Assembly (NCBI GenBank): GCA_945895265.1
Contig: CAMDEF010000005.1
Span: forward strand, 1 to 64,000
Reading direction: 5' to 3'
DNA length: 64,000 nt
Source: Bordetella parapertussis
GTDB lineage: Bacteria; Pseudomonadota; Gammaproteobacteria; Burkholderiales; Burkholderiaceae_B
In this document: piece after piece, positions 18,357-27,241 of the stretch
Numbering within the stretch: position 1 is the stretch's first letter
Layout of the letters: each line of letters starts with the position of its first letter
Position numbers and translations under genes: made by a program
The notes under the pieces: model-generated
Databases searched by the model: none
What the model was told of the DNA's origin: nothing
Seen by the model: only the letters and a program-made list of their open reading frames with translations

Positions 18357-19007
18357 CTATTTTAAGGCCAAAGCGGCTGACTGGGTAGGTGGGCCGGTCG
18401 GATTTGCAACGAAATTTAAGATGCCTGGCAACTCTTTTCTTAGGACGATCAAAAAAGAAGCGGGTTGCGCGAGTGCAGCAAAGACCTCGGTCTGGTCAAA
18501 AAAGCTGAGCCCGTTAGCAGGCGTTTGATTGAGATCGCTTTGTTCAAGCACCTCTAGCAAGTTGCGCGAATCTGACGTGCTCAGGCAATTCGCTAAGATC
18601 CCTAGGTCGCGGTCATCGATTCTGGCGGCGCCTAGGTTGGTTTGCGCATAGAGTTGCCCGTCCTCATCAAGCAGCCAACGCGACACGCGCGTAATGGCTT
18701 GCCCATTGTGGGTGACTAAGATGCCCAGGCTGGGATCTAGGCGTAGCACGAAAGGTGCGGCATCCAGACGCACATACACTCGTTGTGGGCCATTTTGAAA
18801 AAACCATTCGCCGTTAGGCTCAGAGGCGTAGTTTCTGCCAATGAAGCTCAAGATTTGAATGTTACTGATTCCCTGACCTTGGCCGCCCGCGTGGGCATCG
18901 CCTAGTGGATGCAGGCGCCACTCACCGCGAGCCGAGAGAGACAGCCAGCCATACGCTGCGGGCACATCGGGCCAGCGAATTTGGGCATCAAGTACGGATT
19001 GATCCAT
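18357..19007 (-). CDS. Conserved hypothetical protein of the pyrD-aat cluster
   Basis: I do not recognise the function. The 216-residue protein has no signal peptide or membrane segment and looks like a soluble beta-rich fold; it contains RWPDVPAAYGWLSLSARGEW at the start and RVYVRLDAAPFVLRLDPSLG in the middle. The start ATG 19007 overlaps the MFS gene by 20 bases and the stop is 7 bases from the NUDIX start, so it is embedded in one operon and likely co-translated. It may be a cytoplasmic partner of its neighbours, but nothing identifies a reaction. Confidence 0.75.
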   Translation of the reverse strand: MDQSVLDAQIRWPDVPAAYGWLSLSARGEWRLHPLGDAHAGGQGQGISNIQILSFIGRNYASEPNGEWFFQNGPQRVYVRLDAAPFVLRLDPSLGILVTHNGQAITRVSRWLLDEDGQLYAQTNLGAARIDDRDLGILANCLSTSDSRNLLEVLEQSDLNQTPANGLSFFDQTEVFAALAQPASFLIVLRKELPGILNFVANPTGPPTQSAALALK

Positions 19008-20256
19008 GCGGTGTTTTCATCCAGAACCAAAGCAAACTAGACCACTGCGTAGCCGCCAAAACAAGTAGTGCGTAAGTCAGTGCCTGCGTACGATCAAAGC
19101 CACTTGAGACAAACACATCAGTGACGACACCCAGCCCCCATTGCACAATGAAGGTGCCTGCAAAAATCATCAGATTAAGCGTGGTGAGCACGCGGCCAGC
19201 GACCTCGCTGGGAAACTCGAGTGCCGTTTGGGTTTGCAGCAAAAACATTGCGGGGACTGCTAACGCAATGAGCGGCCAAAGCAACCAAGACGATTCAGTT
19301 TGCCATATTGGGATTGCGGTGAAACAGAGCGTCAGCCAAAGCAGTGCGATCGAGGACTGTTTGAATAACGAGGCGCCACGCTTGACCAGCCACGGGCTCA
19401 GAATCCCCATTGCAAGGTACGAAGCCAGGATCGTTGCGTTTAGGTAAAGTAAGACTTGACTAGCCTGCTCGGCCGTCATGTTTAACGCTTGCGTCAGCCA
19501 CGGGCCCACCCACAGTGTTTGCAAGGCGACAAAGCCTCCGATGATCAGAATGGAGGGCGGTATCGCGCGCAGCATGATCGGATGCCTGCATAAAGACAAG
19601 AAGCTGTCGGCGTCAGTTGAGGCGCTAGTTTGATTGATAGTTTGGCGGTCATAGTCACCGGTCACAAAGAACACCAGACCTGCAGAGACCAGCAGTGCAA
19701 AGCTGGCTAAGCTAAATACGTGACGCCAGCCTAAAGCCTCGGCCAGTAAGAGGGCTGGTTGGGCGGCAATTAACGCCCCGCCTGTACCCGCGACTAACAT
19801 GCACATCACCAAGCGCGCTTGGTGCTCTGGCCGGTAGCAACGCCTGAAATACGAGTACGAGGCCATTAAACAGGCCGACACCCCAATGCCAATCAGGATG
19901 CGACCTAAAAACAGCATCCATAGGGATTGCCCAATAGCGACCAAGAGCGAGCCAAGCGCAGCAACCACTAAGAGAGCAGCCTCAGTGCGTCGTGCACCGT
20001 AGCGGTCAAGCCAGATGCCCACCGGAATCTGCATCGCTCCAAAGGCTAAAAAGTATGCCGAAGAGAACCACCCAAGGGCGCTATTTGACAGACTCAGGTC
20101 CTCAGCCAAGAAAGGGGCGATCGCAGCATTGACCGCGCGCAGTGCATAGGAAAGAAAGTACCCAGAGGCGAAGGCTAAGAAAATCCTGACGCCTAAAAAC
20201 CCAGTTACGTAGGAGGGAGAGGGGGTCTGTGAGCCGGGTGCCGCTGTAGTTGTCAT
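18988..20256 (-). CDS. MFS transporter
   Basis: A 422-residue major facilitator superfamily permease with about 12 predicted membrane helices. The loop 2-3 motif appears as GIWLDRYGARRTEAALL near residue 80, the diagnostic MFS motif A region. I start at ATG 20256 (MTTTAAPGSQ), since the longer frame runs into the tRNA-Cys gene. The substrate is not evident. The gene heads the leftward block leading through the NUDIX gene to pyrD and overlaps the next gene by 20 bases. Confidence 0.88.
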   Translation of the reverse strand: MTTTAAPGSQTPSPSYVTGFLGVRIFLAFASGYFLSYALRAVNAAIAPFLAEDLSLSNSALGWFSSAYFLAFGAMQIPVGIWLDRYGARRTEAALLVVAALGSLLVAIGQSLWMLFLGRILIGIGVSACLMASYSYFRRCYRPEHQARLVMCMLVAGTGGALIAAQPALLLAEALGWRHVFSLASFALLVSAGLVFFVTGDYDRQTINQTSASTDADSFLSLCRHPIMLRAIPPSILIIGGFVALQTLWVGPWLTQALNMTAEQASQVLLYLNATILASYLAMGILSPWLVKRGASLFKQSSIALLWLTLCFTAIPIWQTESSWLLWPLIALAVPAMFLLQTQTALEFPSEVAGRVLTTLNLMIFAGTFIVQWGLGVVTDVFVSSGFDRTQALTYALLVLAATQWSSLLWFWMKTPHGSIRT

Positions 20257-20287
20257 AATTTTGAGTCGACAGGGCGTAACCGCTTTT

Positions 20288-20361
20288 TGGAGGCGCAACC
20301 CGGAATCGAACCGAGCTTGACGGATTTGCAATCCGCTACATAACCACTCTGCCATTGCGCC
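20288..20361 (-). tRNA. tRNA-Cys (GCA)
   Basis: Read on the minus strand, GGCGCAA and TTGCGCC form a 7-bp acceptor stem, followed by discriminator U and an encoded CCA. The D-loop (AGAGTGGTTATGTAG), anticodon loop TTGCAAA with GCA, and T-loop (GGTTCGATTCC) are all in place, for 74 bases in total. It lies just upstream of the MFS gene on the same strand. Confidence 0.96.
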
Positions 20362-20397
20362 GTCAATGCTGAGCTTGCCGGAGGGCGATCATACTAC

Positions 20398-20418
20398 AAA
20401 AGGAGGTTTTCCTTTTTT
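20398..20418 (+). terminator. Weak AT-rich hairpin with T-run
   Basis: AAAAGGA and TCCTTTT form a 7-bp stem with a 5-base loop followed by two more T residues on the plus strand. No plus-strand gene lies immediately upstream, so a terminator role is doubtful; it might insulate the divergent tRNA-Cys and Bug genes. Confidence 0.3.
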
Positions 20419-20458
20419 ATGGCATTTGCATTACAGTACAAGAATAAACAAAAAACTA

Positions 20459-20537
20459 GGCGATTTGGGTTGTGTCTGAATAAGACTGCTCCGGCTTGGG
20501 TGGCATACAAATACAGCCAAGGCGATTTCGGATGTGT
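20459..20537. repeat. Spaced direct repeat upstream of the second Bug gene
   Basis: A 17-base string at 20459-20475 recurs at 20521-20537 with two differences (common core GGCGATTT, then TGTGT). Start-to-start spacing is 62 bases, close to six helical turns. It lies between tRNA-Cys and the Bug gene and could be a paired regulator site. The rest of the 265-base gap shows nothing recognisable. Confidence 0.4.
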
Positions 20538-20626
20538 TGGGTGAGTGTTTGACAAGAACAACGGTTTGCCCTTCCCGGACGTGTAGTTCATTGAAGGGCT
20601 AAGCATAAAAATATCGAGGCATTGTG

Positions 20627-21607
20627 ATGATCAACAACAAGCGTAGGGCGCTTTTGCAAGTAGGCGTGGGGTCGGTTGGGCTAGCTGGCTTGCCGGTATG
20701 GGCTCAGGCTGATTGGCCTTCAAAAGCAATGACGGTCATTGTGCCTTTTCCGGCAGGCGGCGGAACCGATGCCTTTGCGCGACCGATTTCGGCAGTCATT
20801 TCAAAATCGCTGGGCAAGCAATGGGTGATTGATAACCGAGGCGGTGCAGGTGGTAATTTGGGGGCGGGGTTGGCCGCACGTGCGGCGCCCGATGGGTATA
20901 ACTGGTTTATGGGTGCGGTCCATCACGCGATCGCACCTTCGATGTACCCTAAGCTTGATTACAGTATCGAAAATGACTTCATACCCATTGCGATGGTGGC
21001 GCGCGTACCACAAGTGTTGGTCGTCAATCCTAAAAAGGTGCCTGGTGACTTCAAGGCATTTCTTGAAATGGCAAAGGCCAATCCAGGCAAACTGAACTAC
21101 GCTTCTGCCGGTAGCGGCACCTCGCACCATTTGGCCGGCGAGCTTTTTAAAATCCAGTCAAAAACTGACCTCACACATATTCCCTACAAAGGCGCGGGCC
21201 CAGCCTTGCAAGGTTTGCTAGCCGGTGACGTTGATCTGATGTTTGACGGTTTAGGCTCGTCTGCACAACATATCAAAAGTGGCAGGCTCAATGCTTTGAT
21301 GGTGGCTGGCAGCGTGCGCAATCCTGCTATCCCTGATGTGCCGAGCGCAGCCGAGTTAGGCTTTCCTAACTATACCGTTACGACGTGGTACGGTCTTTGG
21401 GCGCCAAAGGGCACGCCTCCAGAAGCGCAGGCTCGGATGTTGGCCGAAATTAAAAAGCTACCGTTGGATGCATTGATAAAAGACGGTTGGGCTGCAAATG
21501 GTGCCGAGTTTCCAGATTTAACAGGCGCGCAATTTGGTGCGTTTGTCAGTGCTGAAATCAAACGCTGGGCCGAAGTGGTCAAAACGTCCGGCGCAAAGTT
21601 GGATTAG
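20627..21607 (+). CDS. Bug family (TctC-type) periplasmic solute-binding protein
   Basis: A second orphan tripartite tricarboxylate receptor, about 326 residues. The N-terminus has a twin-arginine-like start (MINNKRRALLQVGVGSVGLAGLPVWAQA) with a cut after WAQA. The mature protein has WPSKAMTVIVPFPAGGGTDAFAR and NRGGAGGNLGAGLAAR. ATG 20627 is preferred to GTG 20624 because GAGG lies 7 bases upstream. No membrane partners are adjacent. It shares the Bug architecture with the 12984-14006 protein but differs enough in sequence to suggest different ligands. Confidence 0.92.
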   Translation: MINNKRRALLQVGVGSVGLAGLPVWAQADWPSKAMTVIVPFPAGGGTDAFARPISAVISKSLGKQWVIDNRGGAGGNLGAGLAARAAPDGYNWFMGAVHHAIAPSMYPKLDYSIENDFIPIAMVARVPQVLVVNPKKVPGDFKAFLEMAKANPGKLNYASAGSGTSHHLAGELFKIQSKTDLTHIPYKGAGPALQGLLAGDVDLMFDGLGSSAQHIKSGRLNALMVAGSVRNPAIPDVPSAAELGFPNYTVTTWYGLWAPKGTPPEAQARMLAEIKKLPLDALIKDGWAANGAEFPDLTGAQFGAFVSAEIKRWAEVVKTSGAKLD

Positions 21608-21617
21608 GCCGTTACCA

Positions 21618-22115
21618 CTAGTCTTTTGAGCAGGCCGCCTGAATGAGTGCCTGTGACAAGGTCACCTTGTAAATCGCCTCGGCGACGGTCGCGGGGTTGA
21701 TCGGCACCCAGTTGGTGTCGATCGAACTACCAACTTCTATGCCCGTACCCTTAGGGCCTTCATAAAACGTTCTGCGCATTGACTGTTGCCACGAGATGCT
21801 GCAATCCACTTGATATTCGTGAATCGAAGACAGAGAGGGTTTGTTGTTAATCAACTGGGGCTTGGCGTCGTCGTACATTGCCCAGATTGTGACGAATTTT
21901 TTATTCTTTTTTTTGCTGGAGGGATCGATATACAAGGTTTTGTTGACCGTGGCATTTGAAGCGATTTCAACCCATTCAGCCTGAGCCGCCTTTGAGCTTA
22001 GCAAGCCCAATGCGACGAATAGCGATGTCTTCAAGGCGCACTGTAGAAGCGAGCTCTTTTGAGGCTTTTTATATTGGGTAGTGTGCTTGTAGGAGGGCTT
22101 GGGCAAGGGACTCAA
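21618..22115 (-). CDS. Secreted protein with surface-adhesin E-like domain
   Basis: A small exported protein whose mature part (from EWVEIASNATVNKTLYIDPS) resembles the adhesin E-like domain: a W-x-x-I start, YIDPSS, VTIWAMYDDAKPQ, and a Cys pair (VDCS and AACSKD) that could form a disulfide. The signal peptide core is TSLFVALGLLSSKAAQA. The start is uncertain: there is no ATG between the tRNA-Gly gene and the signal core. TTG 22115 has GAGG 8 bases upstream and is my choice; TTG 22034 would give a more usual short signal peptide but lacks a ribosome site. The frame upstream of 22115 runs into the tRNA and is rejected. Function is unknown. Confidence 0.65.
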   Translation of the reverse strand: MSPLPKPSYKHTTQYKKPQKSSLLQCALKTSLFVALGLLSSKAAQAEWVEIASNATVNKTLYIDPSSKKKNKKFVTIWAMYDDAKPQLINNKPSLSSIHEYQVDCSISWQQSMRRTFYEGPKGTGIEVGSSIDTNWVPINPATVAEAIYKVTLSQALIQAACSKD

Positions 22116-22207
22116 CTCAATCGCCTCTGTGCAGTGACGTGCCGTTTTGTACAAATAATTTTTGCGACTAACGGAAAACTGCTGCTGACTTGATTCCAGA
22201 AAAAATC

Positions 22208-22283
22208 TGGAGCGGGAGAAGAGTCTCGAACTCTCGACCTCAACCTTGGCAAGGTTGCGCTCTACCAACTGAGCTACTCCCGC
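22208..22283 (-). tRNA. tRNA-Gly (GCC)
   Basis: On the minus strand GCGGGAG pairs with CTCCCGC as acceptor stem, ending with discriminator U and encoded CCA. The anticodon arm reads ACCTTGCCAAGGT, giving anticodon GCC; the T-arm has GTTCGAGAC. The length is 76 bases. It is divergent from murB and about 90 bases upstream of the adhesin-E-like gene on the same strand. Confidence 0.97.
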
Positions 22284-22340
22284 TTGTGTACTGCTGTATC
22301 ATTCACAACGTCAGCGACTATAGCATACCTATCCCCCATC

Positions 22341-23390
22341 ATGTCAAATCGATTCTTACAAAAGGGGCAACATTTGTTGATCGCGCAGGCTCAAGACTTG
22401 TCTTCATGCAATACCCTGCGGTTGCAGTGTCAGGCCGAGCAGGTTGTCGACCTGCAAAGTCTCGAGCAAATGAACGAACTGGGTCGCCAACTTCTTGACG
22501 CTCCTGAGTTTGTGGTGCTGGGCGGTGGCAGCAATGTGATTTTGCCAAGCACGCTGCCGTCTTTAGTGGTGCGTGTTGCGCTCAAAGGTATCGAGCTTGT
22601 TCAGAGCACTTCTGATCATTGGTTGATTGATGTGGCCGCCGGTGAAAACTGGCACGACTGGGTTGTCACCGCTACGGGGAGAGCTTGGTGGGGCCTTGAA
22701 AACCTTGGGTTGATTCCGGGCACGGTGGGGGGCGCTCCAGTGCAAAATATTGGTGCCTATGGCGTTGAGTTATGTCAGTTCATTGAGTCGGTAACGGCTT
22801 GGCGCGTCGCCGAACAAAAGTATGTGACTCTGGCGCGCGCAGAGTGTGACTTTGGCTATCGCGATAGTATTTTCAAGCGCGCTAAGCGTGGTCAATGGCT
22901 AATCGTTTCGGTGCGCTTTGTCTTGCCCAAAGCTTGGCAACCGGTACTGACTTATCCTGATCTGGCGGGCCATCCGCAGCTTGTGTTGGGTTCACAATCC
23001 GTGACCGCGCAGGCTGTGCTAGACGCCGTGTGCGATATTCGACGCCGCAAACTACCAGACCCTGCAGTGCTGGGCAACGCTGGCAGCTTTTTTAAAAATC
23101 CAGTGGTGTCTGCAACGCAATATCAAGCGCTGCAAGCGCGCTTTGCTAAGCTTGTCGCCTACCCGCAGCCAGACGGGAGCTTTAAGCTCGCTGCAGGTTG
23201 GCTGATCGAATACTGTGGCTTCAAAGGCTTGCGGTCAGGCGCGGTCGGGGTGCACGCTCAACAGGCCTTGGTGCTAGTGAATTATGGTCATGCCCAAGCA
23301 GACGAGTTGCTCGCTTTCGCAAGCACCATTAGTCAGGCAGTGCAGACAACCTTTGGTGTCCGGCTCGAGATTGAGCCGGTGATCGTTTGA
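22341..23390 (+). CDS. murB: UDP-N-acetylenolpyruvoylglucosamine reductase
   Basis: MurB reduces UDP-GlcNAc-enolpyruvate to UDP-MurNAc with NADPH and FAD, the second committed step of peptidoglycan synthesis. The 349 residues have FAD-site motifs VLGGGSNVIL and GLENLGLIPGTVGGAPVQNIGAYGVE, the catalytic Ser in GNAGSFFKNPV, and the C-terminal substrate loop of the longer E. coli-like type. ATG 22341 is used; an upstream frame extends into the tRNA. The gene stands alone between tRNA-Gly and convergent dapB. Confidence 0.96.
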   Translation: MSNRFLQKGQHLLIAQAQDLSSCNTLRLQCQAEQVVDLQSLEQMNELGRQLLDAPEFVVLGGGSNVILPSTLPSLVVRVALKGIELVQSTSDHWLIDVAAGENWHDWVVTATGRAWWGLENLGLIPGTVGGAPVQNIGAYGVELCQFIESVTAWRVAEQKYVTLARAECDFGYRDSIFKRAKRGQWLIVSVRFVLPKAWQPVLTYPDLAGHPQLVLGSQSVTAQAVLDAVCDIRRRKLPDPAVLGNAGSFFKNPVVSATQYQALQARFAKLVAYPQPDGSFKLAAGWLIEYCGFKGLRSGAVGVHAQQALVLVNYGHAQADELLAFASTISQAVQTTFGVRLEIEPVIV

Positions 23391-23469
23391 GTGACTGAAA
23401 CATCACCGTCTAGCGCTCAGCCTAGGGCGTGCCTAGCCCGTCTTTTCGCGTAAGCGTTAGTCAGTCACT
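23390..23469. other. Structured intergenic element between murB and dapB
   Basis: AGTGACTGA at the murB stop codon pairs perfectly with TCAGTCACT at 23461-23469 across 62 bases that themselves contain GGGC/GCCC and repeated CCTAG strings. There is no T-run, so it is not a standard terminator. It may still punctuate two convergent transcripts. Confidence 0.4.
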
Positions 23470-23545
23470 GAGGGCGGGCAGGAGGTCAATCTCTGGAAGG
23501 CTCTCGTTAGGTGCCGCGCCGTCGCTGAGTCTTGAACGCAGCTGT

Positions 23546-24340
23546 TTAGAGCCCAAGAACGGTCTGCATATCAAACAAGCCCGCTTTTTTGTCTTTCAAA
23601 AACCGCGCCGCACGTAAGCTGCCCTCAGCGTAGCCGGCGCGGCTACTCGAACGATGACTGATCTCAATACGCTCACCGATGCCGCAAAAGTACACTGTGT
23701 GGTCGCCGACGATATCGCCGCCGCGCACCACTGAAAATCCGATCGTGCCAGTCTCACGTGGCCCCGTGTGACCCTCGCGCGTCCAGGTGGCGATGTCGTC
23801 AAGGGGCTTGCCCCAAGCCTGTGCAATGGTTTCGCCCATTTTGAGCGCAGTGCCTGACGGAGCGTCAACTTTATGGTGATGGTGTGCTTCAAACACTTCG
23901 ACGTCATAGCCCGAGTTGAGAATACGCGCTGCCATATCTAATAACTTAAGCGTTGCGTTGACGCCAACGCTCATGTTTGGCGCAAACACCACGCCGATTG
24001 TTTTTGCAGCCTCAGCGATTGCGGCTTTACCGGCCTCGTCAAACCCTGTGGTGCCAATCACCATATTGATCCCGTACTGCGCGCAGGCTGCCAAGTGCTG
24101 CAGCGAACCTTCGGGGCGAGTGAAATCAATCAGACAGTCGGCGCCTTTGAGGACTGACAGATGCTCTGTGATGAGCACGCCGCTTGGTTTGCCTAAAAAG
24201 GCGCAGGCGTCTTGGCCAATCATGGGAGAGCTGGCCACATCAAGAGCCGCAGCCAACGTGAGATCGGTTGACTGAGAAACCGACTCAATCAACATACGGC
24301 CCATACGGCCACTGGCACCAGCAATTGCAATTCGCATCAT
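23546..24340 (-). CDS. dapB: 4-hydroxy-tetrahydrodipicolinate reductase
   Basis: DapB reduces the DapA product on the diaminopimelate/lysine pathway using NAD(P)H. The 264 residues begin with the Rossmann motif [16 protein letters not shown]. The tetrahydrodipicolinate site is the family signature [16 protein letters not shown], including the catalytic His and Lys, and [13 protein letters not shown] and [10 protein letters not shown] are conserved. Two adjacent ATGs (24340, 24337) are possible starts. It follows bamE by 24 bases on the same strand. Confidence 0.97.
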   Translation of the reverse strand: MMRIAIAGASGRMGRMLIESVSQSTDLTLAAALDVASSPMIGQDACAFLGKPSGVLITEHLSVLKGADCLIDFTRPEGSLQHLAACAQYGINMVIGTTGFDEAGKAAIAEAAKTIGVVFAPNMSVGVNATLKLLDMAARILNSGYDVEVFEAHHHHKVDAPSGTALKMGETIAQAWGKPLDDIATWTREGHTGPRETGTIGFSVVRGGDIVGDHTVYFCGIGERIEISHRSSSRAGYAEGSLRAARFLKDKKAGLFDMQTVLGL

Positions 24341-24364
24341 ATCGAGCTTACCTAAAGTCGTTGA

Positions 24365-24937
24365 TTAGCGCAGCTGCACTGGCGCATCTTCGGGCGCGCC
24401 AGGCAAAGCTTGTGGATCGCTCAGGGGCGGCCCGCTTGTTTGCATCTGATCGATACTGACCCCGGGGATGGGTTGAACGGCTGCACTGCCATCGTTGTTC
24501 ATGCGTTCGTTATCAAGTTTAATTTGCTTGTCTTCGCGAACAACGGTGCGCACTTCTTCGCGTGCAATTTGAAACGGTTGTATCTCTGGTTGCTCTTCGC
24601 CACGCCAGCTTTCAAGCTGAGCGCCGTCAAAAAAAATCGTGAGAGTGCGTTCTTCGATCTTGCCGGTGCCAGCACGATAATAGTAGGGATAATCCCAACG
24701 ATTACCGTGCAGGGCGCTTGTTAGCATGGGTGTGCCCAAGGCGTAGCGAACTTGTTCGCGTGTCATGCCAGGACGCAGCAGGCTCACCTGATCTTTGGTG
24801 ATCCAGTTGCCTTGTTGAACGCTGGCTTTGTACGGAAAGCCCCAGCGGTTTGAACTGCAGCCGGCTGCGGCCGTCACCAGTAGGGCGAGCGCCAAGCCAG
24901 TGCGCAGATGCAAAGCGAAAGTATGAAACTTGACCAC
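24365..24937 (-). CDS. bamE: Outer membrane protein assembly factor BamE (SmpA/OmlA lipoprotein)
   Basis: A lipoprotein of the BAM complex that helps insert beta-barrels into the outer membrane. The signal peptide ends in a lipobox (LVTAAAGC), with Cys27 as the lipidated residue. The BamE fold follows at residues about 40-115: GNWITKDQVSLLRPGMTREQVRYALGTP, then RWDYPYYYR and LTIFFDG. The C-terminal 60 residues are a Gln/Pro-rich extension (GVSIDQMQTSGPPLSDP) beyond the E. coli protein, of no assigned function. It is divergent from fur, the conserved betaproteobacterial arrangement. Confidence 0.94.
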   Translation of the reverse strand: MVKFHTFALHLRTGLALALLVTAAAGCSSNRWGFPYKASVQQGNWITKDQVSLLRPGMTREQVRYALGTPMLTSALHGNRWDYPYYYRAGTGKIEERTLTIFFDGAQLESWRGEEQPEIQPFQIAREEVRTVVREDKQIKLDNERMNNDGSAAVQPIPGVSIDQMQTSGPPLSDPQALPGAPEDAPVQLR

Positions 24938-25082
24938 TGCGAACCTCTATCGGATAAACAGCCAAAGACGTTATCATAAAGGTTTACGCGGTCAAACGTT
25001 GGTCTCTCATACGATCTTGCAGATTTTTTGGCGATTTCGCCATAAACGCTGAGTGATTCAGAGCCAAAACGAGGAATTGCCG

Positions 25083-25514
25083 ATGTACACCGAAAACGAC
25101 CCGAACGATCTTAAAAACGTGGGCTTAAAGGCGACGTTTCCACGTCTGAAAATACTCGATATTTTTCGTAAATCCGGCGCGCGTCACCTGAGTGCCGAGG
25201 ACGTCTACCGTGCGTTAATTGGCGAGAGTATCGACATTGGCCTAGCCACCGTGTACCGGGTATTGACGCAGTTTGAGCAGGCCGGCATTTTGGCGCGAAG
25301 CCAGTTCGACGGCGGCAAGGCGATTTTTGAGCTCAATGATGGGGATCATCACGATCATTTGATTTGCACGCATTGCGGCAAGGTGGCTGAATTTACTGAT
25401 TCTGATATTGAAAAACGGCAACATAAGGTCGCGCGTGACAATGGTTTTATTTTAGAAAGCCATGCGATGGTGTTGTATGGGGTCTGTACGACCTGCCACG
25501 GGACGGGTCGATAG
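25083..25514 (+). CDS. fur: Ferric uptake regulator Fur
   Basis: Fur is the Fe(II)-responsive repressor of iron uptake genes. The 143-residue protein has the winged helix ([14 protein letters not shown], then [30 protein letters not shown]) and the metal-binding dimer domain with [12 protein letters not shown] (Cys pair) and a second pair in [11 protein letters not shown] 25083 has GAGGA 7 bases upstream; the longer frame starts without a site. A GGCGA/TCGCC hairpin lies upstream at 25030-25041. I found no clear Fur box in the shared bamE-fur gap. Confidence 0.97.
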   Translation: MYTENDPNDLKNVGLKATFPRLKILDIFRKSGARHLSAEDVYRALIGESIDIGLATVYRVLTQFEQAGILARSQFDGGKAIFELNDGDHHDHLICTHCGKVAEFTDSDIEKRQHKVARDNGFILESHAMVLYGVCTTCHGTGR

Positions 25515-25594
25515 TTACCCGATTTGGATTCGTGCGTCCTGATGAAGCCGAGCGTTGGTTGAGGCTCGGGCGCCCTGACGAAGCCAGGCGTTGA

Positions 25595-27238
25595 CTAAGG
25601 CTGCAATAGTTCTTTAGCGTGTTCGCGCGTGGTCCTGGTAATTTTGATGCCGCCCAACATGCGGGCAACTTCTTCGATGCGTTCTGGCGGTTGCAGCAAA
25701 GCAATACTGGATTGCGTTTTACCTTTGACATTTTGCTTGCTGACTTGAAAGTGGTGTTGTCCACGCGCAGCGACCTGAGGCAAATGCGTCACGCACAGGA
25801 CTTGATGGCGTGCGCCGAGTTCACGCAGCAAATTACCGACCACCTCAGCGACAGCGCCGCCAATGCCGCTATCCACCTCGTCAAAAATCAGGGTCGGGAC
25901 ACGTGCTGCACGGCTAGCGATGACAGAGAGCGCCAGTGAAATACGGGCGAGCTCACCACCAGACGCCACTTTTGCCAAAGGGCGCGGGGTACTGCCTGCA
26001 TGCCCCGCGACCAAAAACTCAACTTGATCTTGCCCGTGGCTTGCGGCTGGGCCCAGGTGCATGGCGATACTGAATTGCCCGCCCTCCATCGCCAGTGTTT
26101 GCATAGCCTTGCTAACGTGTTTACCAAGGTCGGTTGCAGCCTTGGTGCGCGCCGCAGACAAGACTTTGGCCGCAGCTTCGTACTCTGACTGTCGCGCGAC
26201 AACCTGTGCCCGCAGCACTTGAATATCGCTTGAAATTTGCAGGGCGGCGAGATCGGCTTTGAGCGTTTGCTCAAGGGAGTACAGGTCATCAGGCTCGGTT
26301 TTGAATTTACGTGCCAATTCAAAAATTGCGCGCAGTCTGTTGTCAAGTACAGCCAAGCGGGCCGGATCGAGTTCGGCGCGTGAGACATAGTTGTTGAGGT
26401 CGGACACAGCCTCGCCTACCGCGATATGGGCCGAATCGATTGCGTCGTACACTGTTTTTAAATTTGAGTCGTGACGCAATAACTGACCAATTCGTTGCAC
26501 GGCTGCACCTAACTGCTGCTGCACCGAGGCTTCATCTTCAGCGAGTGACGCGAGCGTTTGCGCCGCGCCATCCAAGAGCGACTGACCGTTGGCTAAGCGG
26601 GTATGCTCGGCTGAAATATCGCCCCATTCTGTGGCTCCAAGTGACAAACGCGCAAGCTCGCCGGTTTGCCATTCAAGGCGCTCTCGTGCCTGCGCTAAGC
26701 TGCTGGCGTCTTGCTCGGATAACGCTAATTGCTTTTCAACAGCGCGCCACGCTTTAAAGGCGAGTGCGGTGGTTTGCCGCAACGGCTGAAGGTTGCCGTG
26801 AGCGTCAAGTAATTCGCGTTGATTATCGGCACGCAATAGGCTTTGATGAGCATGCTGGCCGTGTATGTCAATCAGTTGTTCGCCAATCTCGCGCAGTTGC
26901 GTGATTGTGACAACCGAGCCATTGACGTAGGCTCGACTGCGACCCTGCGCGTCAATGACGCGACGCAAGACCAGTTCTTGATCGGGGTGTAAATCATGCT
27001 CGGTTAGCCATGGGGTGAGCGCGTCGGGTGTCTCAAACACCGCGCTGATTTCAGCGCGACTGGCACCCTCGCGCAGCACTGATGAATCGGCTCGTTCGCC
27101 CAGCGTCAACGCTAAGGCATCAATCAGAATCGATTTTCCAGCGCCGGTTTCGCCTGAAAAAACGGTAAAACCCGCGTCAAAACTAATGTCGGCTTCGGTG
27201 ACGATGACGAAGTCTCGGATGTGCAAGCCACGTAGCAT
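25595..27238 (-). CDS. recN: DNA repair protein RecN
   Basis: RecN is an SMC-like ATPase acting in double-strand break repair. The 547 residues have the N-terminal head with FSGETGAGKSILIDAL (Walker A), a shorter coiled-coil arm in the middle (about residues 150-380), then the C-terminal head with PLAKVASGGELARISLAL (ABC signature) and PTLIFDEVDSGIGG (Walker B). It starts 3 bases after the nadK stop, so the two are co-transcribed. I saw no LexA box before nadK. Confidence 0.96.
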   Translation of the reverse strand: MLRGLHIRDFVIVTEADISFDAGFTVFSGETGAGKSILIDALALTLGERADSSVLREGASRAEISAVFETPDALTPWLTEHDLHPDQELVLRRVIDAQGRSRAYVNGSVVTITQLREIGEQLIDIHGQHAHQSLLRADNQRELLDAHGNLQPLRQTTALAFKAWRAVEKQLALSEQDASSLAQARERLEWQTGELARLSLGATEWGDISAEHTRLANGQSLLDGAAQTLASLAEDEASVQQQLGAAVQRIGQLLRHDSNLKTVYDAIDSAHIAVGEAVSDLNNYVSRAELDPARLAVLDNRLRAIFELARKFKTEPDDLYSLEQTLKADLAALQISSDIQVLRAQVVARQSEYEAAAKVLSAARTKAATDLGKHVSKAMQTLAMEGGQFSIAMHLGPAASHGQDQVEFLVAGHAGSTPRPLAKVASGGELARISLALSVIASRAARVPTLIFDEVDSGIGGAVAEVVGNLLRELGARHQVLCVTHLPQVAARGQHHFQVSKQNVKGKTQSSIALLQPPERIEEVARMLGGIKITRTTREHAKELLQP

Positions 27239-27241
27239 GGG

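Noticed and set aside
20394..20606. Minus-strand 70-codon frame between tRNA-Cys and the Bug gene
   Set aside because: No ribosome site, no family features, and it covers the direct repeats and probable promoter of the Bug gene.
25015..25082. Fur box before fur
   Set aside because: I compared the gap with the GATAATGATAATCATTATC-type consensus and found no convincing match.
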